Origin: Lichenostomus cassidix
Lineage: Eukaryota; Chordata; Aves; Passeriformes; Meliphagidae
Assembly: GCA_008360975.2 (NCBI GenBank)
Contig: CM039188.1
Coordinates: forward strand, 29,043,944-29,107,943
Reading direction: 5' to 3'
Length of the DNA: 64,000 nt
Shown: positions 25,265 to 37,794 of the stretch, piece after piece
Layout of the letters: each line of letters starts with the position of its first letter
Position numbering within the stretch: position 1 is the first letter of the stretch
Notes under the pieces: generated by a model
The model's database searches: none
Told to the model about the DNA's origin: nothing
The model's input: only the letters and a program-made list of their open reading frames with translations
Translations under genes and position numbers: made by a program

Positions 25265-25463
25265 TCTTCACAGAAGAGGTTCTCAAGCACTGGAACAAGC
25301 TGCCCAAGGAAGTGGCTGAGTCACCATCCCTGGAGGTGTTTAAAAGATGTGTAGATGTGGCACTTTGGGACATGGCTGCTGGTAGGCTCAGCAGCACTGG
25401 GCTACTGACTGGACTCAATGATCCTAGAGGTCTTTTCCAATCTAAGTGATTCTGTGATTCTAT
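25265..25463 (+). repeat. CR1 LINE 3' end
   Basis: About 200 bases of CR1 3' region in plus orientation: 'ggaacaagctgcccaagg', 'gagtcaccatccctggaggt', 'aggtcttttccaatctaa', ending in gattctgtgattctatt. This is the clearest CR1 3' terminus in the window. Confidence 0.92.
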
Positions 25464-26713
25464 TCTTTCCCTAATAACACCATACCTCTTCCACTAGTGT
25501 TTTTTGCACTCAGGCTTTGAAGAAGTAATGGATACATTATCTGGTACTTTTTCTCCCCAGACTGAAAAAAGGAGGTAAAACCTGACACTTTCTGCTCCTG
25601 TCTGCTCCCTGAAGGATTTAGACATAACAGCACCTTTAAAATGCATTGAAAGTTCAGATTTGTCAGAGGACTCTCCATGTGTGTGGTCTGTGCTTGACAC
25701 AGCAAGGGCCACAGATCACATTCACACCTACAGAGTAGCAACAGGGGCAATGCATGGGAAACTGTGAGGAATGCTGCTGGCAGTTCTGCCTGCTCAACAT
25801 CCCTTCATTGTAATGGATCCTGACACAGGAACACCTACCTGCCATCTCCCACTCAGAGTGTGGGCTGCCAAGGACAGCACAGGCACAGTTCTCAATGGCA
25901 CAGCAGGCTGGCACAGGGCTGGCAATCCAGTCAAAAGCCTCTTTCCTTGGGCCAACTTATTGCAGAAGAGCAATGACAGCATCTTGCCTCCCTGTGAGGC
26001 TGCACCTCCCAGCTCCTGCTGGGTTTCTGCTTAGTGAGTTTAGCCTTTTCTTTGAGGACAGGGAAACACACATGGCCTGACTGAGGACCTCCCTCTGAAG
26101 AGCTCTACCACCTGTTTCCAGGGCAAGGTTTCAGCACAGAGCTGGTGATCTAAAATGAGGACCTGAATTTGGATAAGTGCTGCCTTCAAAGCTCCAGAAA
26201 GGTCAACGGAAAGCCTGGTCACGGCAGAATCAGTGCTGAATTCAGTAATGTGTGAAACCTCTGAGCAGGTAGAACTCCTGTGGGCCAGAGTTTTGCACTT
26301 CAAGACATGTACTGCATAAATTTTCAGATTGTTTTTCTTAGCTTATGAGCAGTTGCAGCACACAAACAAGTTCGAGACATAAAGAATTGCACAGTACCAT
26401 GGAAGTAGGCTACCAAGCCAGAATTGGCTTTCTTTACCCAATGCTTCTTCTTTTACGACAATGGGTATACTAGAACTGAATGAGGTCAGGCACAAAATTA
26501 TGGATTTCTGTGACTGGGAAAAGATGTGATGATATTAGGTGGGATTTATAAAAACCAAAGGGACTGAGAAAAACTTGAGGGAAGAAGACATCTTGGGAAT
26601 AAGCTAATGCTGCCACTCAGACAAAATCCCAGTCAACAGGAATATGAGATTACAGTAAACTCAGCAGATTCAAAGCCAACCTCAGCGATTTCATTGCATC
26701 CCTGTGACACAGA

Positions 26714-26765
26714 CCTCATGGGCTGGGCCTCATGGGCTACAGCTGGGCCTCATGGGCTACAGCTG
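26714..26765. repeat. 20-bp tandem duplication
   Basis: Two exact units of ctgggcctcatgggctacag stand head to tail, preceded by a partial copy (cctcatgggctggg). It is intergenic, with no coding context. Confidence 0.85.
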
Positions 26766-29700
26766 AGTTTTTAGTACTGTCCATCCAAAGGGGATAGCAG
26801 GTGACATCTCAGCTTGACCATTAAACCCTGGCACATGCAAGCTGAGAATCTGGCTTCAGCAAGCTGTACCAAAGTGCACAGTGTAGTCACAAAGCCCTCC
26901 ACAGCACTGGGCACAAGAAAAGAGTATCTTGGACCTCTTTGTATGAAGAGTTTTTCCTTCTGCACCTGCGCCAGCTCATTGCTGGCAAGTACCAGCCCAC
27001 ACAGAGAGCAGACCAGCAGCAAAAGCAGTATTCATCCAAAGGTTATTTAAAAAATCTTGGAAAGTTTGAAAAACCCTCCAAAGATTCCTTCTTTCTAGGG
27101 AAAATCCTGATCCACGTCCCAGCTACTATCTCTTTAGCAGTGAGCATGATGAACTAAAAGGCCTCCAGGGTCTTGTACAGCTCTTCCTACAATCTCTTAG
27201 TGGCCTCTGCTGGCTGGGACTGAGATCCTGACATCTGTTTAAGTGTCAGCAGTCCTGAATTCAGCTAAGACTTACATAGATATTTTAATGGTGACAACAG
27301 CACAGACACCATATCCAGCACTGTATTAATCATCAGCAAAAAGTTCTTACTAGAGATTACTGTTCAACTATAGCTGCTTGTTTTAGACTTGAAATATTTA
27401 TGGCAAAAAATCTTGGTGGGTACAAATCAAAATCACTGAAGACAAACTTTGGATGTGATTGCTGCCTTTGGATTCAAAACTGAGTCATCTGTTAAACCTT
27501 CAGCTTTATGTAGTGTTGAAGAAATAGCACAAAAGAAGACATACTGGGAGCATGCATGGCTGGGAGCGATCTACTTTTCCAGGAACAGCATTTTTATGGT
27601 AAAGGTGTGAACAGAAGTGCTCTCAAAGATATGGAAAATATAATTCTGGTTACTCAGCACTTCAGCTGAGGGAAAAAAAAAAAAAAAAGCAGAAAGCATA
27701 TGTCTGCTCTTTTCTGAACATTGGTAAAACAGGCCTGCTTTCCTGGTGTTCTCCTTAGCTCAGTGTAAACTCAGCTTTCCAGCCTCTATTTTACTTTTCT
27801 AGAGAGTATAAATTCTCTGCAGCTAGAAGAACATAAAATTATCATTATAAACAGGCATTTTGCTCTTGTTTGTTTCTCTGTGGGAGTTTGGTGGTCTTTC
27901 ACTAAAGGATTTATTTTTGAGAGGTATTATTGCTCCAGGTTCTTTCCCTTACCTTCCAATCACTTTCCACTCTCTTATGGGCTTGAGTTCAGTAGTTGCC
28001 TACAGAAAAGCCTGTTGATACAGAAAAGAGAAAGGTTAATTATTTTGTTAAAAAATAAGGATAATTAAAACCCCCTCCTCTTGTGCTCAAGGGAATTCCT
28101 ACAAAATTTGGGTCTCATATATTATAAATAAAACCCAGTAAAGTCATGATTGATTTCAAACTGGAAAGACAATAGTAGCACTAATCCTTCTCTTAGTCCA
28201 AGTTTTTTTGCATCTTTTTTTCATACTGGAAATTAGCTTATAGCTGAAAAACCTTTTCTTTCCAGTTCCTGTCTTCGTTTCTAATGTGTTTATTACCACA
28301 AAATCTTTTGTTCAGAAGAGCAGAGCAAAGGCCCACTAGACTTAATTTTCTCCTTCAGAACTGTTCAGCTTTTCCAGTAGTACCGTGTGATTTCAGTTGG
28401 GTTTTTTCAATGCTTTTTCTTATATGGAATTTATGTTGAATCAAAGTGCAGCAAATCCATCCACTGGAGGGCAGACCTGAATCTGGCAGAATGTGCTGAG
28501 AAGGCTTAGAAGGAAAGATAACAAAGTTCTGCTCTGTGGAATGAAAGCTGTCATGAGTCAATCAGAACTTGATAGTGAAGAACTAAGATATGGTCTTTTT
28601 TCTGCGTGGATTCAGGACTACGGATGTATAGTCCATAAAACAAAGATCCCAGTAAGGGTTCATATCTAATAAGAAGGGCTCTAGATGAAGCCTCTGACAT
28701 TGACTACAATTATAGTAAAACTAACATGACAATTATTAGCTGAAGTCAGCAAACCCCACCAGGACCAGTCCCATCGGTGCTAAAGCAGACAACACCAACT
28801 GCAATCAGTGGAGCTGAATTCCAGATTCCAGGCCTGAACTTGGCCCATAGGATTCCTGTGTTCCTAGGGCAGCACCACCCGCCAGCATGGCCATGCAGGA
28901 CTTGTGATCTGACCTCCCTGGGGTGAAAGGTGCCTCCTGGGAGGTCCTTTCCATGCTGAGCATGGAATCCAGAGGCACATGGGATGTGAGGTGTCTGGCT
29001 CCACCTCATGCTCACAGCCAGAGCAGCCCTGGGCATGCTCAGGAAAGAGCTGCTCTGGGTGGGCACCTGATGTCCAACTCTCTGGACTTGCAATCTGTGC
29101 ACTCTTCACTGCCAGCTCCCCTACTACCACAGAGGTGGCTCTGCCTCAGAGTTAATTACATTTGACTCGACCAAGTACTTCATACTTCATACGGTACTTC
29201 TTTCTAACAAGGACTGAGTTTGGCTCAGCAGTTTAAGATACTAAACCTTTGACACCCCAAATATTATTTTTGAGTTTGAGTGCCATCAAAATCATAACAA
29301 AAAGAAAGAGTTTATTTCATGTGGCAGCTGAAGATCCCATATTTAATACTGCCTGACTTTATCAACCCTTGGTTTTCTTTCAGACAAACTGAAAAATCAG
29401 TTTTCTTTTTGCAGTTTTCATGGGAGCATATCAAATGAACTTCCTCCTTTCATCAGTGACTCACTCCTGGAAAGGCTATTTCACAAATAGTATCTCCATT
29501 CCGAAGGAAACAAACTGTTCCCTCTTACATTACTCAAGCAGCAGCAGACAAACTAAAATACATTAAGTTAAAAGATTTCAAAATGCATTAGAAACACAGC
29601 TCAGAGACAGACAGCTTTATTTCAAGTAGTTTTCTGATGTAATTGCTGCCCTTTAATGAAATCAATCAAGCCAAAATATTAAAATTGACTAGAAATTCTG

Positions 29701-32700
29701 AGGGCCCGGCTGGAGACACTTTACAACCCATGGAGACTGTAAGTTCATAGACCTCTTATAGTATTTAATAGTGGTCACATAAAATATTTAGAGCCTTTTT
29801 TAATCAGAATCAGGATTTAAATCATACCAATTCCAATTTCAGATTGCTAACAACCAGTGAGACATCTGTTCAAGTCAACAGCTGCAGATTTTATATATAT
29901 TATTAGTGGTGTTTGCTCTCTGTAATGTGAACAAGGTCTTACCTGGAGATGTGAATAAGGAGATGATATGGGTGCTTTCATGAGTAATGACTATGGATGT
30001 GTTTAGAGTTGAGCTGCTGCTGCTAATTTCAACAAAGAAAACACACTTAAGAATTCCTCAAACAAACATTTAAATCCCCAAATAAACAGTTGGAAGTATT
30101 TTATCTTGAAGACATGGGTCTGAGAAAGAGTCAGGCTTTCCATACAGAAGAAAACCATCTGAACACACCAATAACATTGTTAAACAAAGATAAAAGAGAG
30201 AGATTTTATAAAAATACAAAATATCTCCCTGGCAGTGTGTAGATCAACACAAGAAAATGCAAAACTGTCATGTTACATGTCAGTCACAGGAACAATGTAT
30301 CTGAAAAAGATTTTTCTGGGGAATATTTGTAAAAGGCAGCACTCCTTAAAGCATTCAGAGGTGCAAATGTTGCAAGTGACCAGGAATCTTGCTAGCTGAA
30401 GGAGTCCCAGAAGCTTTCTGAGATCTGACTATCATGGGTGATACCAAAGGACCAGTAATTACCATATTACATTGAGTGATAAAATGAAAACTTTATTAGG
30501 GTCTTCTCTATGAAACTCCAGGATTGTCCTACTGTTGGAAGTGTAAGAATTTACCTTGTGTATTATCTGTAAGTATGCCTTCCAAGAGTGTTCCATGCCA
30601 AGGAGGTATCACTCCATTGCTATCAGTGGAAAGCTTTGTGTTGTTAGACTCCTGGGAGGTATTTATGGACAATGTTTTCATTACACATTGCAAGTGCGGC
30701 AAATACTCAAAGGGAGCAAGATAAGAGGTAGGCAAATGTAGAAATTACAAAACCAAACAAGAGTCTGGACATATGCAAGACTTTTCAGTGCTAAGCTATG
30801 TATAAATTACTTTAAACTGATCTGAGTTCTGCCTGGAGGTTAAACAAGTAAGAGCTCATATAAATAGTTATTTTTGTCTCTGTCATTGTGCCTGGATTTC
30901 TTTATTTCAGGGGCCTGAAATCAGATTGCAAACATCACCTCCTCACATTTGCATACTTTATCAGAGACAGACTTGTATATATTCCCTTAAGGATAAGAGA
31001 CTGTCAAAACCTCTTGAATGGTCAATGCGTTCAGTGTCATCCAGCAACTTTTGCATAAAGCCAAAAAATCCAATGATCAACCACATGCACCTTTTTCCAT
31101 CACAGATGCCCCTTTCTGGTTTTCTTTATGAACATTTTATCAGACTTGGATTGTTCTGATTTGATGAAGAGACCCTTTGGGAAAATATTTTTCAAGTGGG
31201 CAACTCTCGTGGTCTTTATTTTCAGTTCATCCTTTCGGGAAGCACTTTCTTCCACTAGCTATTCTCCCTACCTTGAATATGTATTTTAATCTAATACATA
31301 AACTCAACCTTAGCAGTGACATTCAATTGTACATCAATCTCCAATTCCTGTTACAGACATGCACTTTAATAATAATCATAATCACAACAGTAATTTATCA
31401 CTTCTTTCCTGACAGTACAAGAATGATTTTACTTCTCCTGTGTGAGATGTCAGCAGCACACTGAGAGGGGAAATTTGTCATCTTTCAGGGTACTTACAAA
31501 GTTCTGTCACCATGCTTCACTAAAAAGGAGATTTTCACTGTGATGTGCTATGTTTGTAGGGCTGGAAGAGCATATAGGATAGTTGTGCTTGTCCTCTGTC
31601 TCTTCCACGATATTTTCCACAGCTTTTTGGTTATTTTTAGAGTGATTAGTATAAATTAGTAACGTTGCTCTGTCACTTTGGGAGTCTAGAACACTCCAGA
31701 GCAGTAAGCTCAAACAACCTGTGGGGTCTGAGAGACTGAAAGGAGGACCGTCCACAATCAGCAAGCTGCCTAATGTCTGAGATTAAAGATTCCTTTGTTT
31801 GCATTTGGCACAGCTCTTACACTCAGATCTACGAAGATATTTGGATGCTTCACTGCCAGGGACATCAGAGGGAGATAGGTACTTCAATTCTTTGCCATCT
31901 GCTCCCTCAGTGATTAGAAACAGCATATGATGCCATCATAAACACATAAGATTTAACAGAGAACATTTAGCAGCATCTAACAGCAGAACAAAGTAAAGGC
32001 TTTCCAAGGAAAGCAGGCTATTGTCAGGCTCCTCCCGTGTAATTCCAGCTTTGCAGGATGAAGTGGTCTCTCAGGAACCAAGTTCCAATCTACCACCTTA
32101 AATACAGGTCTATATCCATGTCAAATGTTTAATTTAGTGAGAAACATCCAAGTCTGAAAGGGCTACTGCTAATGGCATTGATGCCAGCGACACAGTGCCT
32201 GTTGTTTTCAGCCAAAGCAGATCAGAACCGAAACTCAAAACTGCTGAAGAGATTTCAATATGTGGCTTTTGCAAAGCTAACTTTCCTTTTATCTGCCTAT
32301 TGGTATAAACAGTGTTCTAAATAATATATCAGGAGAATGAACCCAATAATGACGAGAAATAGCCACAATTATCAAGATGTGACCAGCAACTTGTGACCAA
32401 CACAGTGTTTGAGTCTCCAAAAGAAATGGTAGCAAAGTAGTTTTAGTGTGAATAGAGGTCGTGCTGTTTACAGTTTCTTATGGAGGTGTTCTGCTACAGT
32501 TTCCTTGAGGGCTGCTACTCCCTTACTGTACCTCCTTTGGACCTGAAAGCACCAAGGATGAGAGCCATTATATTCAAACAACACTGACAGACAGAAAGAA
32601 TCTATATATGTAAACATGGTCATTCTTCAGAGGCTCATTTACTCCCATAAAAATGGGATCTGATCCTAAACCAGTCCTTCGGTGAAGCTTCAGCTGGACA

Positions 32701-35700
32701 GGTGCTTGCAGAAGGGATAAATGAGTGACCAAGGTGGGTTTTGCTGTCACAGCAGACATAGCTGCTTTGTTCTCTTTCAGCTGTTCTACAGTGTGACTAA
32801 ACAGCTACTGCAAATTATGCTGTTCCAGCAGGGGATGGGAATATTCCTCACTTTGATATGGAAGGGCTATTAGCAGGAAGAACCAAACTTCAGAAATGTG
32901 AGATTCTCTGGTCTGTATCCCACACAAGGAATCAGAGGCTTTTTGGTCACTAGCTCTGCTGGTGGACATAGTTCACCAACACTTTGCAGCATCTTGTGCT
33001 TTCCTGTGAAAAGATTCTCTGTGATTGCTGACAGTACCTGCACATGGACATCTGTGCCTGCTGTGTCACCAGAAGTAGGAAGGAGGTTGAAATGTGATGC
33101 TGCCTGCAGGGAAAGGTGCTTCAGAGGCAGGGAAGCAAAAAAAGAATTATTTGAAAGCAATTTTCTCTTGATACTTGATGTCCATCTTCAGGGTAACATA
33201 CAGAGAACTAATCATGCAAATCCAAACTCAAGGGAAATAAGCCTTGGTTTCTTCATCTGCTGCTCTGAAACTCAGCCAGCAACACATACAGACAAAATCC
33301 CTGAGGTGAAACAGTGCATTGTTGTTTTGTAGGCAATGTCTATTGGATTACTGGAGACTCCACACTGTGAAATTATTATAAACCAGTAATTAGTTGGTGA
33401 TGGTGGTAATTTGGTTCAGAATTCTGAAGCCAGATAAAATGAACTGATTAAAAATAATGCACTGTTAACTCAGTCTCTTGTGCAATTAAAAACTCAAAGA
33501 AACTGACTGAAGTATTTAGAAATGTAAGGAAAAACTGTAACCATTTAAAAATGTGCTCAGCTAACAATAGGAGTGGGTCCTGAACTGGAAATTTTATTTC
33601 TTTAAAGGCAGAAGGACATGCTGTTGCACTTCACCTTGGAGAGCTCTCACTCACTTAAGCACAGTTTAACCTTTGGATGGTAAAAGATGAATGTGTTGGA
33701 ACTAAACAGTGCCTGGCATAAGTAAGCAGCTCAGCAGAAGATGTTTTCTGATGTACCAGTGCTTTGGAAAAATACTTCCTGCAGGTGTTCTGAAATCACC
33801 TGGAGTTTTTCAGGAGCTGCTTGATTTAATTTTCAAGTCCCTGCTGTGGTCATACAGACATAATCTGGTAGGTCCCTCACGACCAATTACCTTCTTCAGG
33901 TGTTAAGTGGTAGAAGATAGCCCTGTCAGATGTGTCTGGCTTCTTTTTTGGCCAAATCATGTGATTGTTGGACTTTTTTTGGGGGGAGGGGGTTGAAGTT
34001 GTTGCCATGATATTGCACTGATTTTGATTTTGATTAATTCTGCTTTCTTGGAGGATACAGAGGAACACAGCCAATAAAAGGATGGCTCAGTACAGCAATA
34101 TTCTGACCAATTCCAGCTTCAGAGAAATGACACATTATTTGAGAGGTCCATAAAAATGAAGAATCACAAGACAATTTTGACCAAGTCCTTCAGTCTGTGG
34201 GAGCAGTATGGATGGGACTGCATTCCAGGGAATGACAGGAGGTCTCTTCTGAGCAACTCAAGAGACCCTGCTACTGACAATATCCCAAGCTACAGGGCCC
34301 AGACAAGAATTGTGTGACTGTAGCACTCATGGTTCTCCAGGCTCTACACCAAAGCAGCTACCACTGATCACCCTTTGGCAGCAGGCAGAGCTGGAGGAGG
34401 CCAAAGAGGCTGCCCAGGCTAGAAGAGCTGATTTCATACCAGTCCAAACAGTTGCAGACACTGGTCACTGCTTAGAATTCCTCTCTGAAGGGTTTTTAGA
34501 TTTCAGGACAAAAAACCCCAAAACAACAAAATCCCCAAATATTTTGAGAAGGCTGCCTTATCAAGCTGCAACAGCTTGAAGAGGACTTACTCCAAGCAAC
34601 CAGTGCTGGCACTCAGTGCACAGACTAACAGCAGGAGAAGCAGAAAACAGAGGAGGAAAAAACAATTTAAAAACCAATTCTGCCTTAAAATAACTTCTAT
34701 GCAAAACCTAAGTACATCAGTGACAGCTGAAGTTTTCAAGTCATAGAAGCCCTCACATCAGCTGTTTGGTATCTACAAAGGAACCACTCTGCAATCTGCA
34801 TCACAGATTGCAGAGCAGCACTTCACAATTACATTTTCAAAGCAATTTACCCACCCTAGTACACAGAGAAGTCCTTATTCTCTACCTATATCCATCTTCC
34901 TAAGGAAATGACACCATTTGCATATCACCCAATAAATTATAAACCTTCTGGCTGTTTCCAACTAAAGTGAAAGAGCAGGTGAGGTCTCCTCAAGAGCTAA
35001 AATTCTCTGTGGTTAAACAGCTGGAGAGAAGTATTTGAGGTGTTTCCATAAGGCAAAAGATGCAGTGTGAGCAGAGACAGAAGAAAATCTGTGCACAGGA
35101 GAAAGACCAAATGACAAAAAACCCCTTTGACTGGACCTTGGAATAACTGAACCTTGCATTACAAATTCGAAGGTAACAAGGTTTCTTTAGTTCAGTAAAT
35201 ATTCTTATGAGCTGAAAATATAATTTCACCCATTTCTTTACATCACACACGCTGCTGTTTTTCTCCCAGCCTTCTTATAAAATATAATTAATTTGCATTT
35301 TAAAGACCTTCATGGGTTTTCTTTCATCATGGAGCAGTAAGTGAGATTAATAACCCAGTTACTGAGCACTTAAACTCATGGATCATTTCCACATTAACAT
35401 TTTCTTAATTTTTAAAACACACCTTTTATTTGATTCAGAGGTTAGTGCTAATTTATGGTAATAAGAGGGAGAAAAGCTAAAGAGTGAGTCGGTGTTTATT
35501 AACCTTGCTAATAGGACAGGCTTTTTCAGGCAAAATGGATATATCTTCATTAGTAAAACAGTTGCATTGTCATTTAGCCAATTAATCCTTTCCAAACAAG
35601 GGAAGAAGTAGCAATTTCACTTGCAGTGAATGGAAAAAAACTTGTCTGCACATTCTGCACTTCAATTTACACATTCTGACTTTCCCACTTGCATCAGTAA

Positions 35701-37358
35701 AAATGTAGCCCTTAGATTCCCAAAATAAGGTACATTTTCCATTACTTCATTCCTTTTTCTTCCAATTAATTTTCTGTAACATCTCAGTCCTTTTCATCAA
35801 ACACTGAACACAAAATTGTGAAAAGCCCTCAATTGCAGGTTATAATTCTTATGGGTTATGTCCCATTTCTGAAAGTGCTCAGGAGTCAAACAGAGGTTGA
35901 CTTAAGACGCCTCATGAAAACCTGAGACTCTGGATTATTAAGCCAAATTTCATGTTCTTAGACACAGCAGGATTGCCTCTGACAGCTTATTACCTCTGTA
36001 TCCTGGAGGTATATAATGCAGACATCTGCACACTGCCATCAGTCCCTTGGAATTTTAGAAAGATCTTAGTGCAAGGTAATAGTGTTTTCTTACCTTCTCT
36101 GCACACTGAAACCTGGCCCCTAAAAGTCTTACAACACAGAAAGGAGGATCACTTCTACAGAAAGGGGGTTAATTTCTTTGAAGGCTGGTGTCTACCACGG
36201 GAGAATGGAGAAGCCCGATAAATTGCCATTGCAATGACCAGGAAACTGTTCTGGAGAAGGGAGGAAAGATGATACTGCTGTAAGAAAGAGACATTAACTT
36301 TATTTAATCTCCATTGTTTCTGAATAGTTATTCCATCTTTACAAGACTAGACATTTAGCTGATAGATAACAGTTCCAAAGAATTATCTATGCTTGATTTA
36401 CTTAAACTGTGAATTATGATCTGTGAATGCTTTCACTGTAAACTGTGAGAATGTTTTTTTATCATGGTCATGTTAAGAAACATGCTCAGCTCTTAGCTCA
36501 TCTCTTAAAAGATCAACTGCTTCCCTCAGGACTTGCAGGAAAAAAAAAAAAGCGATGTGTACAAATTCAAGCAGTTGTTTGTATTCAGAGAAATCTGCAG
36601 ATATCCAGACCTGCATTCTGAACAATCCCTTGTCAATTAGACAGTTCGCAGAAACTTAACAGCCTTTTATTTCTTTGAAGTGAGCAGAGATAGTTTGTAG
36701 CTAATATAATACAGGCTATTCTGCAGCTTTTCCACCCTACTTTCCCGGTTTCTATCTCCCTGGGCTTTTTACAGCTTGTCTACACTGATCACTCTCTGAA
36801 ATAAACTTCTTTTCTTAGGGGTTTTAAGTAGGTCTGGAAAGAAGTATGGCTCCTAGGAATGTAGTGGGTATTGCTGCAATTTCCATGCCCCTTAGTACAG
36901 AAGATTTGTGCTTTTCAGCATGAACAGCCTGGACCACTCTTCAAAATGAGCAATCAACTCACTATGGAGAAAACCAACTTGTCTGAAGTCCAGTTTGTTG
37001 AGAAGAAAGTAGGAGACATCTGAGCTGCAAGGTGATATGCTAAGAAATCTCCTTTCCTAGGGAATACATCCTGAGCATTACAGATTTCTCATGAGGTTCT
37101 GCAGTTCTTTCACTCAACCCGTGCACCCTTTTGCCAAGAGCTGTGCATTGAATTAACCCCCGGAACAGCTAATGAGACTTGTTTGGATGTTGTCTTTGTG
37201 GACAATAATGGCATTCATTTCCTTTTCCTTAAAAATATCAAATGTGTGGTTTACTGTCAACTCTGAGATTTAGCAACTTACCTGCAAAAATTCAGGGACA
37301 GATCATAACTAAAAAAAAAAAAAAATCAGAATAATCTGGTCATGAGGTCTTTTCACAT

Positions 37359-37364
37359 TTTATT
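37359..37364 (-). terminator. CFAP221: Candidate poly(A) signal of CFAP221
   Basis: On the minus strand this reads AATAAA, about 305 bases past the CFAP221 stop codon, which would give a normal-length 3' UTR. Another AATAAA at 37694-37689 lies inside the last coding exon. Confidence 0.5.
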
Positions 37365-37670
37365 TGAAAACAGTGTGCTGTAAATTAATTACCAAACTAT
37401 TTACATGGTAGTACTGAGGTTTTCTGGTCCTTCACGCCACAACAAAATACGCAGGTGCAAGGCTGAGGTTTCTCACTGGATTAATTATTGTGTTTGGGGT
37501 AGTGGGCGTAGTGAGAGTCATTGACAGAGGTGGCACTACTGGTGGTTCTCTTCTTTGTGCATAAGAAGTTGCTGACCTCGCTGAACAAAACTAAAAGTAG
37601 CTGGGACAGGGAATGCCTCACACATCAATAGGATAAGCAGGGCCAGGCCATGGACTTTGTAAAATTAGTC

Positions 37671-37794
37671 TCATCCCAGAATAAGGCTTTTATTAAGTGC
37701 TTTCAGCTTCAATGTCTCCAGATGTTTTTGAACCTTCTCTCCGAGCTCATTGTTTCGGGGTGGAAAATGTCCATCTGGACCATTGTGTGGGTCT
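37671..37794 (-). CDS. CFAP221: CFAP221 coding exon 23 (stop codon)
   Basis: The acceptor is cttgcag. One base completes an arginine codon, then 40 codons run from [12 protein letters not shown] to SLILG and TGA. It is the least conserved end of the protein. The last codons contain AATAAA within the coding sequence. Confidence 0.85.

Larger units (their letters stand above)
21113..37358. other. Intergenic region between ESYT3 and CFAP221
   Basis: About 16 kb of AT-rich DNA. I searched both strands for exons of expected neighbours (MRAS or TMEM177 types) and saw none. It contains the CR1 fragment at 25265-25463, a 20-bp tandem duplication at 26714-26765, A-runs (near 27670 and 36540) and an octamer-bearing stretch at 35.25-35.6 kb that could be regulatory. 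All open frames are short and unsupported. Confidence 0.6.
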
